Assembly: GCF_025972045.1 (NCBI RefSeq)
Contig: NZ_JAPDHX010000001.1
Coordinates: 147,181-211,180, forward strand
Reading direction: 5' to 3'
DNA from: Micropruina sonneratiae
Lineage (GTDB): Bacteria > Actinomycetota > Actinomycetes > Propionibacteriales > Propionibacteriaceae
Length of the DNA: 64,000 nucleotides
Shown here: positions 18,706-27,288 of the stretch, in pieces
Numbering within the stretch: the stretch's first letter is position 1
How the letters are laid out: the number at the start of each line of letters is the position of its first letter
Position numbers and translations under genes: made by a program
Notes under the pieces: generated by a model
Told to the model about the DNA's origin: nothing
Database searches by the model: none
The model's input: the letters and a program-made list of their open reading frames with translations, nothing else

Positions 18706-21039
18706 ATGCTGCAGTTGGGCGCGACCAGCCTGGCGATCGTCGCCACCATCGCCGCCATAGCGTTGGTGAGCCTGTTGTACGCGGTCTGGCTGCGACGCAA
18801 GGTGCTCGCCGAGGACGAGGGCACCAGCCGCATGCAGGAGATCGCCCAGGCGGTGCAAGAGGGTGCCTCGGCCTATCTCAACCGCCAGTTCCGCACCCTC
18901 GGTGTGTTCGCGGTGATCGCTTTCGGGTTGCTCTTCCTGCTGCCCGGAGACCTGTCGGTGAAGATCGGCAGGTCTCTTTTCTTCCTGCTCGGTGCGGGCT
19001 TCTCTGCCGCGATCGGTTACCTCGGCATGTGGCTGGCGGTGCGCGCCAACGTGAGGGTCGCGGCAGCCGCGATGCAGCCCGACGGACGCCGGCACGGCGC
19101 CAAGATCGCCTTCAACACCGGCGGCGTGGTCGGCATGTCGGTGGTCGGCCTGGGCCTGCTGGGGGCTGCCGCGGTGGTGCTGATCTACCGCGACCAGGCC
19201 CCCTCGGTGCTCGAGGGCTTCGGTTTCGGCGCAGCGATGCTGGCCATGTTCATGCGGGTCGGCGGCGGCATCTTCACCAAGGCCGCCGACGTCGGCGCCG
19301 ACCTGGTCGGCAAGGTCGAGCAATCGATCCCCGAGGATGACCCCCGCAACGCTGCCACGATCGCCGACAACGTCGGTGACAACGTCGGCGACTGCGCCGG
19401 CATGGCCGCCGACCTGTTCGAGTCCTACGCCGTCACCCTGGTCGCGGCGCTCATCCTGGGCCGGGCCGCCTTCGGCGAGCAGGGCCTGGTGTTCCCGCTG
19501 CTGGTGCCGGCGATCGGCGCCCTGACCGCGGTGCTGGGCATCGCCACGACGAAGATCCGCGGTGAGGAGTCCGGGCTGAGCGCCATCTACCGCGGCTTCT
19601 ACACCTCGGCCGTCGCCGGCGCCCTGCTGGCCGCCCTGGCCGCGTTCATCTACCTGCCGTCCACCTTCGCCGCCCTGCCCGCGGTTCCGGACGCCGTCCG
19701 CGACCTGCCGGGCGACCCGCGGCTGATGGCCGCGGCGTCCGTCGCCATCGGGATCGTGTTGGCCGGCGTCATCCTGTGGCTGACCGGCTACTTCACCGGC
19801 ACCGATTCCAAACCGACCATCCACGTCGCCCGTACCTCGCTGACGGGCCCGGCCACGGTGGTGCTGTCCGGCATCGGCGTCGGCTTCGAGTCGGCCGTCT
19901 ACACCGCCGGCATCATCGCCGCCGCGATCTGCGGAGTGTTCCTGATCTCGGGCGGCTCGATGATCCTGTCGCTGTTCATGATCGCCCTGGCCGGCTGCGG
20001 GCTGCTCACCACCGTCGGCGTCATCGTCGCCATGGACACCTTCGGTCCGGTCAGCGACAACGCGCAGGGCATCGCGGTGATGAGCCACGACGTCGACGAA
20101 GAGGGGGAGGCGATCCTCACCGCCCTGGACGCCGACGGAAACACCACCAAGGCGATCACCAAGGGCATCGCGATCGCCACCGCAGTACTGGCCGCGACGG
20201 CGTTGTTCGGTTCCTACACCGACGCCGTGAACCACTCGCTGGGCTCGCTCACCGAGCTGGCCGGTGGCGCCATCGTCCAATCGATGCTCACCTACGAGAT
20301 CGTGTCGCCGATCACGCTGGTCGGGGTCATCCTCGGGGCGGCGACGGTGTTCCTGTTCTCCGGCCTGGCCATCGACGCCGTCACCCGGGCCGCCGGGGCG
20401 ATCGTGTTCGAGGTGCGGCGGCAGTTCGCCGAGATCCCCGGCATCATGACCCACGAGGCGCGCCCCGAGTACGGCAGGGTCGTCGACATCTGCACCCGCG
20501 ACTCGCTGCGCGAGCTGGCGACGCCCGGCCTGCTGGCGGCGTCCGCCCCGATCGCGGTCGGGTTCGGTCTGGGTGTCGGACCGCTGGCCGGGTTCCTCGG
20601 CGGGGCGATCACCGCCGGGGTGCTGATGGCGGTGTTCCTGGCCAACTCCGGCGGTGCCTGGGACAACGCCAAGAAGATCGTGGAGGACGGACGCTTCGGC
20701 GGCAAGAGCTCGCCCGCGCATGAGGCGACCGTGATCGGCGACACCGTCGGCGACCCGTTCAAGGACACCGCCGGTCCGGCGATCAACCCGCTGATCAAGG
20801 TGATGAACCTGGTGGCGGTGCTGATCGCCCCCGCCGTGGTGGCCCTGTCGGTCGGCGAGGGCGCCAACCCGGTGCTGCGGATCGCCATCGGCACCGTGGC
20901 CGGCCTGATCGCCATGGGCGGCGTCGTCTGGTCGCGGGTGAGGGCCGCTAAGGTCGACGTCGAGGGCCGCCTCGAGCACGAGATGCACCTGGTCGACGAC
21001 CAGCCGGACGCCGCCGAGGTCAGCAGCGCAGACCGCTGA
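18706..21039 (+). CDS. hppA: membrane H+-translocating pyrophosphatase, K+-independent type
   Basis: A 777-residue membrane pump with about 16 helices that couples hydrolysis of pyrophosphate to proton export. The catalytic motif DVGADLVGKVE is at about residues 195-205; the acidic NVGDNVGDCAGMAADLFE and the C-terminal DTVGDPFKDTAGPAINPL supply further metal and PPi ligands. The segment GNTTKAITKG has lysine at residue 482 and threonine at 485, where potassium-dependent pumps have alanine and glycine, so it should be potassium-independent. The ATG follows GAGGAGG. A TAGACT box at 18631-18636 could be its -10 element. It is monocistronic by spacing. Confidence 0.95.
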   Translation: MLQLGATSLAIVATIAAIALVSLLYAVWLRRKVLAEDEGTSRMQEIAQAVQEGASAYLNRQFRTLGVFAVIAFGLLFLLPGDLSVKIGRSLFFLLGAGFSAAIGYLGMWLAVRANVRVAAAAMQPDGRRHGAKIAFNTGGVVGMSVVGLGLLGAAAVVLIYRDQAPSVLEGFGFGAAMLAMFMRVGGGIFTKAADVGADLVGKVEQSIPEDDPRNAATIADNVGDNVGDCAGMAADLFESYAVTLVAALILGRAAFGEQGLVFPLLVPAIGALTAVLGIATTKIRGEESGLSAIYRGFYTSAVAGALLAALAAFIYLPSTFAALPAVPDAVRDLPGDPRLMAAASVAIGIVLAGVILWLTGYFTGTDSKPTIHVARTSLTGPATVVLSGIGVGFESAVYTAGIIAAAICGVFLISGGSMILSLFMIALAGCGLLTTVGVIVAMDTFGPVSDNAQGIAVMSHDVDEEGEAILTALDADGNTTKAITKGIAIATAVLAATALFGSYTDAVNHSLGSLTELAGGAIVQSMLTYEIVSPITLVGVILGAATVFLFSGLAIDAVTRAAGAIVFEVRRQFAEIPGIMTHEARPEYGRVVDICTRDSLRELATPGLLAASAPIAVGFGLGVGPLAGFLGGAITAGVLMAVFLANSGGAWDNAKKIVEDGRFGGKSSPAHEATVIGDTVGDPFKDTAGPAINPLIKVMNLVAVLIAPAVVALSVGEGANPVLRIAIGTVAGLIAMGGVVWSRVRAAKVDVEGRLEHEMHLVDDQPDAAEVSSADR

Positions 21040-21141
21040 TCGACGACCGCAGGTCACAAAGCGGTAAAGGCGTCGCCGCGACGGGTACGAAAACGCCGGG
21101 TGGGTGTTTCCTAGTGGTGAACATCAACCACGGGGGGGACC

Positions 21142-21288
21142 ATGTTCAGCAACGAACCCGCAGCGATCACCGCCGCGATCCGCAACGGCAGCCTTCAACA
21201 GGTGCAGGCCGAACCGCGCCAGCAGCCCACCGGGCGTGCACTCGAGGTGGGCCGCAGCCAACCGGTCGGGGCCCTCATCCGCCGCTGA
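21142..21288 (+). CDS. small hypothetical protein, 48 residues
   Basis: A short open frame starting MFSNEPAAITAAIRNG and ending GALIRR. It has a G-rich ribosome-binding site (seven G ending four bases before the ATG), actinomycete-like third-position GC, and stands in an otherwise empty gap after hppA. It is glutamine- and arginine-rich in the middle, with no membrane helix. It is directly followed by palindromic repeat copy 2. I recognise no family, so translation is likely but unproven. Confidence 0.45.
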   Translation: MFSNEPAAITAAIRNGSLQQVQAEPRQQPTGRALEVGRSQPVGALIRR

Positions 21289-21318
21289 CCTGAAATGGGG
21301 ACGGTTCCATTTCAGGCC
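21289..21318 (+). repeat. palindromic repeat, copy 2
   Basis: CCTGAAATGG, then GGACGGTT, then CCATTTCAGG. This is an imperfect palindrome of the same family as copy 1, followed by GCCATTCTCA as in copy 4. It is the inverted partner of copy 3, about 55 bases away. Confidence 0.8.
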
Positions 21319-21371
21319 ATTCTCATCGGAAGTCCCTGGACGACGCCGAGCTCGGCTCTCTCAGCCCGGCC

Positions 21372-21403
21372 GGCCTGAAAAGGAACCGTCCCCATTTCAG
21401 GCC
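21372..21403 (-). repeat. palindromic repeat, copy 3
   Basis: It reads GGCCTGAAAAGGAACC then GTCCCCATTTCAGGCC. Its reverse complement differs from copy 2 at one position over the 28-base core. Copies 2 and 3 therefore form an inverted pair enclosing about 53 bases, like a REPIN. It ends four bases before the stop of the DUF1992 gene. Confidence 0.8.
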
Positions 21404-21407
21404 GATC

Positions 21408-21779
21408 TCAGCGCGTGCGGCGCTGCCGCCAGGTGGCGAGCTCGGTCTCGACGTCGACGAGCCGGACGACGACCGTCGGCCCGAGCGCGGGCCGCAGGTA
21501 GTGCTCGCGAATCCGGCTGTTGAGGTCCTCGACGATGGCGCGCGCGGTGCTCTCGTCGCGGACGTCGTCGAGCGTCTGCTGGATGCGCTCGGCCTCGCGC
21601 CGCAGCATCAGCGGCCCAGGCAGCACGGGCTCCAGGTTCTCCCGCTTCAGCTTCGCCTTGATCCACCAATCCTCATCGGGATCCAGTTGCAGCGGCTGCC
21701 CGGCGCCCGGCAGGTTGTCGAACTCCCCGCGCTCGATCGCCTCGCGGATTTGCCGGTCGATCCAGGACTCGTACTGCAC
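21408..21779 (-). CDS. DUF1992 (DnaJ-homologue C28-like) protein
   Basis: The product begins VQYESWIDRQIREAIERGEF and continues with DNLPGAGQPL, the DUF1992 signature, then a helical, arginine-rich C-terminus (AERIQQTLDDVRDESTARAI). The family is small, cytosolic and without a firmly assigned function, and is sometimes annotated as DnaJ-related although it lacks the HPD motif. The GTG at 21779 is chosen because the domain starts at once. The frame stays open to an ATG at 21851, which would add 24 mostly basic residues with no conservation I can recognise, so the start is uncertain. Confidence 0.75.
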   Translation of the reverse strand: MQYESWIDRQIREAIERGEFDNLPGAGQPLQLDPDEDWWIKAKLKRENLEPVLPGPLMLRREAERIQQTLDDVRDESTARAIVEDLNSRIREHYLRPALGPTVVVRLVDVETELATWRQRRTR

Positions 21780-21940
21780 GGCGTCCAGCGTAGGCGTCGA
21801 CCACCTCCCACGCCGTCGGCGGGATTGCGCGCTCGCCCGGCCCAAGGTCACAGGCGGGTCTCAATCGGCGCTCCGCATTGTCGCTGTAACAATGCTGCGC
21901 CAGTATGCCGAGCAGTTGTTCGCTCAATCGAGGAGAGATC

Positions 21941-22777
21941 GTGTTTTCGAGTCACAAGCGCGTTCGCGCCGCCCTGGCGGGTGTCGCGGCGCTCGGCCTG
22001 ACCGGCCTGGCCGCCTGCGCCAACTACAGCACCCCGACCACCGCGGCCCCCGAGGGCTCCGCGTCCGGCGGAGCGGTGTCGCTGATCGAGCCGGGCAAGC
22101 TGCTGGTCTGCACCCACCTGTCCTACAAGCCGTTCCAGTTCAAGGACGACTCGGGCACGGTTGTCGGCTTCGACGTCGACATGATGGACCTGGTGGCCAA
22201 GAAGCTGGGGGTCACCCAGGAGATCGTCGACATCGACTTCTCCCAGATCACCTCGGGTGCGGTCTTCGCGGCCAAGAAGTGTGACGTCGGGGCCGCGGCC
22301 GTGACGATCACCGACGAGCGCAAGCAGGCCGTCGACTTCTCCGACGCGTACTTCAAGGCCACCCAGGCGCTACTGGTGAAGTCCGACGCAACGATCACCG
22401 ACCTGGCTGGGCTCAAGGGCAAGGTGCTCGGCGTCCAGACCGACACCACCGGCCAGATCTACGCCGAGAAGAACAAGGACGCCAACGGCTACACCATCAA
22501 GGTGTTCGACGACATGCCCTCGCAGCTCGCCGCCGTGCAGGCCGGCACCGTCGACGGCGCGGTCAACGACAACGGCGTCGTCTTCGACTACGCCAAGGAG
22601 AATCCCACCACCAAGGTGGTCACCGAGTTCGACACCGGTGAGCAGTACGGCTTCCTGACCCAAAAGGGCAACACCGCCATGGTGGACACGATGAACGAGG
22701 TGATCACCGCGGCGAAGTCCGACGGCAGCTACAACGACATCTACAAGAAGTGGCTCGGCTCGGAGCCCCAGGCCTGA
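21941..22777 (+). CDS. polar amino-acid ABC transporter, substrate-binding lipoprotein
   Basis: A 278-residue extracytoplasmic solute-binding protein of the GlnH/FliY family (SBP_bac_3). The basic n-region and hydrophobic core end in the lipobox LTGLAAC, so Cys26 would be lipid-anchored. The mature part begins with a serine- and threonine-rich tether, then LLVCTHLSYKPFQFKDDSG and VGFDVDMMDLVAKKLGV, both typical of the family. The GTG follows AGGAGAG by four bases. It heads a three-gene operon with the permease and ATPase and is separated from them by a stable stem-loop. Ligand is probably glutamate, glutamine, cystine or similar, but this cannot be fixed by reading. Confidence 0.92.
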   Translation: MFSSHKRVRAALAGVAALGLTGLAACANYSTPTTAAPEGSASGGAVSLIEPGKLLVCTHLSYKPFQFKDDSGTVVGFDVDMMDLVAKKLGVTQEIVDIDFSQITSGAVFAAKKCDVGAAAVTITDERKQAVDFSDAYFKATQALLVKSDATITDLAGLKGKVLGVQTDTTGQIYAEKNKDANGYTIKVFDDMPSQLAAVQAGTVDGAVNDNGVVFDYAKENPTTKVVTEFDTGEQYGFLTQKGNTAMVDTMNEVITAAKSDGSYNDIYKKWLGSEPQA

Positions 22778-22786
22778 TCCGTGAGC

Positions 22787-22819
22787 GGCTGCCCGCGTCC
22801 GACCTGGACGCGGGCAGCC
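22787..22819 (+). terminator. intercistronic stem-loop in the amino-acid ABC operon
   Basis: A 14-bp perfect stem (22787-22800 with 22806-22819) and five-base loop between the binding-protein and permease genes. Such structures allow partial termination or protect the upstream mRNA, giving excess binding protein over membrane subunits. Confidence 0.7.
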
Positions 22820-22853
22820 CCGTCAGTAGTCCCCACCACCGCCAGGAGGCCAC

Positions 22854-23678
22854 GTGACCACCACCACCGCGGATGCGCCCGCCCGCAAGCGGCTGTCGCC
22901 GAGGAAGCGCGCCCAGCGCGCCCGGATCATCCAGTACGCCGGCCTGGGACTGATCGTGCTGCTCGGCGTCCTGTTCGTCGACGGGCGTCAGATGGTCAAC
23001 GTGTTCTTCCGGCCGGACGTGATCGCCAAGACGATCGCCCCCGAGCTCGGTCGGGCACTCCTGAACACCGTCATCTACACGATCGGCGCGTTCATCTTCG
23101 GCCTGATCCTGGGCACGGTGCTCGCCCTGATGCGGTTGTCGTCGGTGGCCGTCAACCGCTGGCTGGCCAGCATCTACATCGAGTTCTTCCGCGGTGTTCC
23201 GGCGATCATCGTGTTCATGGCGTTCAGCCTGCTGCCGCTGGCGATCCCGGGCCTGCGGCTACCGCTCGATCCCTACGGCGCGGTGTGGATGGCGTTGGGG
23301 CTGGTGGCGGCCGCCTACATGGCCGAGACCATCCGGGCCGGCATCCAGGCCGTGCCCAAGGGGCAGTTGGAGGCGGCCAGGTCGCTGGGCATGCCGGCCG
23401 GCATGGCCACCCAGAAGATCGTGTTGCCGCAGGCGTTCCGGATCGTCACACCGCCGCTGACCAACGAGTTGATCCTGCTCACCAAGGACTCCTCGCTGGT
23501 CTACGTGCTGGGCCTGACCAGCGAGGCGTACGAGCTGACCAAGTACGGCCGTGAGCTCGCCACCACCTATGCGAACCTGACGCCGCTGGTTATCGCCGGC
23601 CTGTCGTATCTGATCATCACGCTGCCGCTGACCTTCCTGGTTCGGCGGCTGGAAGCCCAAGCTACGAAGGCACGGTGA
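22854..23678 (+). CDS. polar amino-acid ABC transporter permease
   Basis: A 274-residue inner-membrane subunit of the HisM/GlnP family. A basic N-terminus is followed by about five helices. The conserved EAA loop is seen as [24 protein letters not shown], the contact site with the ATPase, and the region [19 protein letters not shown] is the usual family signature. The GTG start at 22854 has GGAGG six bases upstream. The gene ends two bases before the ATPase start, so the pair is tightly coupled. A single permease implies a homodimer. Confidence 0.93.
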   Translation: MTTTTADAPARKRLSPRKRAQRARIIQYAGLGLIVLLGVLFVDGRQMVNVFFRPDVIAKTIAPELGRALLNTVIYTIGAFIFGLILGTVLALMRLSSVAVNRWLASIYIEFFRGVPAIIVFMAFSLLPLAIPGLRLPLDPYGAVWMALGLVAAAYMAETIRAGIQAVPKGQLEAARSLGMPAGMATQKIVLPQAFRIVTPPLTNELILLTKDSSLVYVLGLTSEAYELTKYGRELATTYANLTPLVIAGLSYLIITLPLTFLVRRLEAQATKAR

Positions 23679-23679
23679 C

Positions 23680-24555
23680 ATGACCACGACAACGATTCCG
23701 ACTGGTCTGCGCGACGACGAGATCCAGATCTACGACCTGCACAAGAGCTTCGGCGACGTCGAGGTGCTGAAGGGCATCTCGACGATCATCCACCGCGGCG
23801 AGGTGGTGTGCGTGATCGGTCCGTCCGGCTCGGGCAAGTCGACCCTGCTGCGCTGCGTGAACCTGCTCGAACAGCCGACCAAGGGCCGGATCTTCATCCT
23901 CAACGAGGAGATCACCGACCCGGACGCCTTCTTCGACGACCTGCGCACCAAGATGGGCATGGTCTTCCAGCAGTTCAACCTCTTCCCGCACCTGACCGTG
24001 CTGGACAACTGCACGATCGCGCCGATCAACGTGCTCAAGAAGAAGAAGACCGACGTCGAGAAGTTCGCACTGGAGAACCTCGCGAAGGTCGGCTTGGAAG
24101 ACCGCGGTCACTCCTACCCCGCCCAGCTGTCCGGCGGCCAGCAGCAGCGGGTGGCGATCGCACGGGCGCTCACCATGGACCCCGAGCTGATGCTGTTCGA
24201 CGAGCCCACCTCGGCGCTCGACCCCGAACTGGTCGGCGACGTGCTGTCGGTCATGCGCGACCTGGCCAACTCGGGCATGACCATGATGGTGGTCACCCAC
24301 GAGATGGCGTTCGCCCGCGAGGTCGCCGACCGCGTGATTTTCATGGACGGCGGCGTGATCGTCGAGGAGGGCCCGCCCGACGAGGTGATCGGCAACCCGC
24401 GGCACGAGCGGACCAAGACCTTCCTGCGCCGGGTGCTCGACCCGACCCACGCCGACCCGGGCGAAGAGGACGCCGCCTACGCCAAGCGACACGAGGTCGA
24501 CGGTGTCCGTGACTCCGAGGGCTCGTCGCAGGACCTGCACCCGCCGACGCACTGA
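23680..24555 (+). CDS. polar amino-acid ABC transporter ATPase
   Basis: A 291-residue ABC ATPase of the GlnQ/HisP class. Walker A is GPSGSGKST, the Q-loop is [17 protein letters not shown], the signature is [15 protein letters not shown], Walker B is [13 protein letters not shown], and the H-loop histidine is in [12 protein letters not shown]. The N-terminal 15 and C-terminal 40 residues are longer than in E. coli GlnQ; the acidic tail ends [10 protein letters not shown]. It lies two bases after the permease and completes the importer. Confidence 0.95.
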   Translation: MTTTTIPTGLRDDEIQIYDLHKSFGDVEVLKGISTIIHRGEVVCVIGPSGSGKSTLLRCVNLLEQPTKGRIFILNEEITDPDAFFDDLRTKMGMVFQQFNLFPHLTVLDNCTIAPINVLKKKKTDVEKFALENLAKVGLEDRGHSYPAQLSGGQQQRVAIARALTMDPELMLFDEPTSALDPELVGDVLSVMRDLANSGMTMMVVTHEMAFAREVADRVIFMDGGVIVEEGPPDEVIGNPRHERTKTFLRRVLDPTHADPGEEDAAYAKRHEVDGVRDSEGSSQDLHPPTH

Positions 24556-24688
24556 CGCCCCGGCGTCCGGTCCACATTGCGTTCCGACGCCGAGTCGGCC
24601 CCTGCCGAGCCCGCCGCCGGGCCTGTGCCTGCCCGCGGCGTCCCGGCGATAGGGTGCTGGGCGGAAGCCGTCCACAGCGAGGAGACCC

Positions 24689-25834
24689 ATGGCTGAGCCG
24701 TCTGCGCGCAAGCGGGTGCTCTTCCTGTTCTCCGACACCGGGGGCGGGCATCGCTCGGCGACCCTGGCGCTGATCGAGGCGCTCGGCCTGGAGTTCCCCG
24801 ACACCTTCGACTGCAAGATGGTGGACGTCTTCCGCGACTACCTGCCGGCGCCGCTGCGCTACGCCCCAGAGATGTACCCGCCGATGACGAAGTTCCCCGA
24901 GACGTGGGCGATCTCGTACCGGACGACGGACGGCAAGCGCCGCTCGCGCGCGGTGATACGGGTGCTGTTCCCCTACGTGGCGCGGTCGATCCGCCGGCTG
25001 TACCGGGAGAACCAGGCCGACATCATCGTCTCGGTCCACCCGCTGGTGAACACTGCGATGCTGCGCACGATGAAGTCGAACCCGACACCGTTCATGACGG
25101 TGGTCACCGACATGGTCACCACCCACGCCTTCTGGTTCGACCGGCGCGCCGACCTGGTCGTGGTGCCCACCGAGGAGGCCCGCGAGGTGGCCGAGGAGTA
25201 CGGCATCCCCGAGGGGAACGTCCGGGTGGTGGGGCTGCCGACCGCCGAACGGTTCCGCGTCCCGCCCGCCGACCCGATGGAGTTCCGCGACGAGCAGGGC
25301 TGGCGTCGCGACCTGCCGGTGATCCTGGTGGTCGGCGGCGGTGACGGCATGGGTCCGATGGAGGCCGTGGTCAAGGCGATCAACGAAGCCGGGCTCAAGG
25401 CCACCCTGGTCGCCATCTGCGGCCGCAACGAGGCCCTGCAGCAGCGCCTGCGTGATCTCGACTGGACCATGCCGCACCACATCTACGGCTTCACCACGCA
25501 GATGCCCGACTTCATGGCGGCGTCCGACATGCTGGTCACCAAGGCCGGCCCGGGCACGATCAGCGAGGGCTTCATCGCCGGCCTGCCGCTGGTCATCTAC
25601 GCCCGGCTGCCCGGCCAGGAGGACGGCAACGTCGCCTACGTGGTCAAGAAGAAGGCGGGCGTGTGGGCGCCACGTCCGCACCAGGTGGTGGACGCCGTCC
25701 GCCGCTGGGTCGAGGACCCGGCAGCGCTGGCCAAGGCCGCCGAGGCGAGCCGCCGGGTCGCCAAGCCGGACGCCGCCCGCCAAATCGCCCGGATCATCGC
25801 GGACCGCGTCGGGGTGTACAGCCCGGCGCGGTGA
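24689..25834 (+). CDS. MurG/MGDG synthase-like glycosyltransferase (GT28)
   Basis: A 381-residue glycosyltransferase. The N-terminal domain begins VLFLFSDTGGGHRSAT, the signature of the MGDG synthase family that includes processive diacylglycerol glucosyltransferases. The C-terminal GT28 domain has VVGGGDGMGP, the acceptor/UDP motif TKAGPGTISEGFIAGLPL, and GQEDGNVAYV. It would work at the inner membrane face, adding sugar from a UDP donor to a lipid. The ATG follows GAGGAG, and TAGGGT at 24651-24656 could be the -10 element. It stands alone. The acceptor lipid is not known; glycolipid synthesis is the usual role. Confidence 0.85.
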   Translation: MAEPSARKRVLFLFSDTGGGHRSATLALIEALGLEFPDTFDCKMVDVFRDYLPAPLRYAPEMYPPMTKFPETWAISYRTTDGKRRSRAVIRVLFPYVARSIRRLYRENQADIIVSVHPLVNTAMLRTMKSNPTPFMTVVTDMVTTHAFWFDRRADLVVVPTEEAREVAEEYGIPEGNVRVVGLPTAERFRVPPADPMEFRDEQGWRRDLPVILVVGGGDGMGPMEAVVKAINEAGLKATLVAICGRNEALQQRLRDLDWTMPHHIYGFTTQMPDFMAASDMLVTKAGPGTISEGFIAGLPLVIYARLPGQEDGNVAYVVKKKAGVWAPRPHQVVDAVRRWVEDPAALAKAAEASRRVAKPDAARQIARIIADRVGVYSPAR

Positions 25835-25934
25835 CGGCTCGTCCCTCATCCCGGGGGATGCCGGGGATCCCTTTCGGCGCGTCGGGCAGAGATCCCGGGG
25901 CACGCAGGAATGACAAGGCACCGGGCCCGTCGGG

Positions 25935-26321
25935 TCACTCGTCGAAGGCGTTCACCATGAACTGCGCGGCCCGGACGAGGTAGTCTCGCATCGCCTCGTC
26001 GGCCTCGGCGTCCAGGTGCAGGCCGTCGAGGGCGGCCAGCATGTGACGCAGCCAGCGGTCGCGCTGGTCGGGGGTCACGGCGAACGGCAGGTGGCGCATC
26101 CGCAGCCGGGGGTGGCCGCGCTGCTCGCCGTAGGTCTTGGGCCCGCCCCAGTACTGTTCGAGGAACATCCGCAGCCGGTCGGCGGCCGGGCCGAGATCAT
26201 CCTCCGGGTAGAGCGCGCGCAGCGGCGGGTCGGTCGCCACCCCGGCATAGAAGGCGTCCACCAACGCGACGAAGGTCTCGTGCCCGCCCACCCGGTCGTA
26301 CATGCTCTGCGCCGTCTCCAC
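25935..26321 (-). CDS. glbO: group II truncated hemoglobin
   Basis: A 128-residue group II truncated hemoglobin. All diagnostic positions of GlbO are present: Tyr25 (B10), Tyr38 (CD1), His77 (F8, the proximal haem ligand, in RMRHLPF) and Trp90 (G8). The spacing is as in mycobacterial GlbO shifted by two residues. The family binds oxygen tightly and is linked to respiration and to peroxide or nitrosative stress at the membrane. The GTG start at 26321 has TAGGCT exactly six bases before it, so the mRNA is probably leaderless. Confidence 0.94.
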   Translation of the reverse strand: METAQSMYDRVGGHETFVALVDAFYAGVATDPPLRALYPEDDLGPAADRLRMFLEQYWGGPKTYGEQRGHPRLRMRHLPFAVTPDQRDRWLRHMLAALDGLHLDAEADEAMRDYLVRAAQFMVNAFDE

Positions 26322-26327
26322 CCGACC

Positions 26328-26333
26328 AGCCTA
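26328..26333 (-). promoter_or_regulatory. -10 box of glbO
   Basis: TAGGCT on the minus strand, six bases from the GTG start of glbO. It has the same hexamer and spacing as the Nudix gene at 35308. Confidence 0.6.
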
Positions 26334-26415
26334 GAACCTGAGAAACACGCCCATGAACCTGTGAGCGACACACCAGGCTTTGGGATTATTGGTCGCATTG
26401 ACTACTCTGGAAGAG

Positions 26416-27255
26416 GTGTCCGAAAGAACTTCCCCGGCACCATCCGGCAGAGTGCAGACGAGTGAACCAGTGACTGAGACCAAGACAGACAAGACCGAGA
26501 CCGCAGCGACGACGGCCGACGAGAAATCGAAGCTGTTCAACCCGATCCAGCTGGCCGGTGGCGCCCTGGCGGCGGTGACCAGTGCCGCCGTCGGCTCGAA
26601 CCTGGGCGTGGCCGGCACCCTGGGCGGCGCCGCGGTGGCCAGTGTGGTCGCCGGTGTCGCCGGCGCCCTCTACACCCGGGGGCTGGAGAACACCCGCGAC
26701 GGCGTGAAGAAGATCGTGCTGCGCGACCCGGACGGCAATACCGAGGTGATCACCGTCACCGACGAGGGCGACACCCAGGAGTCGTCCCTACAGCAGACCG
26801 CCATCGCGTCCGACAGTGACCGTCCCGCCACGACGAGCGGCCCCGCCACGCCGGTCCGGGGTGCCGCGGCCAAGCGGCCCGCCGGCTGGAAGCGCCCGGT
26901 GGCCATCGCCGGCGGCGTCCTGGTCACCGCCGCCACCACCTTCGTCATCGCGATGGGCCTGATCACCGGCTGGGAGGTCAGCACGGGCCAGACCCTGGAC
27001 GGGCAGAGCGGCACCACGATCGGGCAGCGCCGGTCCTCGGCGACGCCGAGCGCGACCCCCAGCGCGACCCCCAGCGCGAGCGCCAGCGCCACCCCGACCG
27101 AGAGCACCAGCACCGAGCCCTCGGCGACGCCCACCGCGTCCGAGACGCCCACGGCGACGCCGACCGAGTCCGCGACGACCGAGCCCAGCGCCGAGCCGTC
27201 CGAGACCGAGGTGGCCCAGGAGGCTGCGACGGAGGCCGCGCCCGTAGGGGAGTGA
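26416..27255 (+). CDS. membrane protein with Ser/Thr/Pro-rich tail
   Basis: I recognise no family. The 279-residue product has a charged N-terminus, a long glycine- and alanine-rich amphipathic or membrane segment (about residues 50-95), a linker with RDPDGNTEVITVTDEG, a clear transmembrane helix (VAIAGGVLVTAATTFVIAMGLI), and an outside tail of about 85 residues built from SATP/SATPTES-type repeats ending in glutamate-rich sequence. Such tails are often surface spacers or O-mannosylated. Start choice is uncertain: the GTG at 26416 has TACTCT seven bases before it and TTGGGA 17 bases further up; a GTG at 26470 is the alternative. Confidence 0.65.
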   Translation: MSERTSPAPSGRVQTSEPVTETKTDKTETAATTADEKSKLFNPIQLAGGALAAVTSAAVGSNLGVAGTLGGAAVASVVAGVAGALYTRGLENTRDGVKKIVLRDPDGNTEVITVTDEGDTQESSLQQTAIASDSDRPATTSGPATPVRGAAAKRPAGWKRPVAIAGGVLVTAATTFVIAMGLITGWEVSTGQTLDGQSGTTIGQRRSSATPSATPSATPSASASATPTESTSTEPSATPTASETPTATPTESATTEPSAEPSETEVAQEAATEAAPVGE

Positions 27256-27276
27256 CAAACTGTCGGAGCCGTCGGC

Positions 27277-27282
27277 GATGCT
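27277..27282 (+). promoter_or_regulatory. -10 box of the AlkA-like gene
   Basis: GATGCT six bases before the ATG, with TGACAA at 27253-27258 about 18 bases upstream. This is the best -35/-10 pair in the window for a leaderless gene. Confidence 0.55.
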
Positions 27283-27288
27283 GACGCC

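Noticed and set aside
18556-21057. 833-codon open frame antisense to hppA
   Set aside because: Low-complexity Gln/His/Arg sequence; hppA on the plus strand has all catalytic motifs.
27034-27180. short tandem repeats that resemble an array
   Set aside because: They encode the Ser/Ala/Thr/Pro-rich tail of a membrane protein in frame; there are no uniform spacers, so it is not CRISPR.
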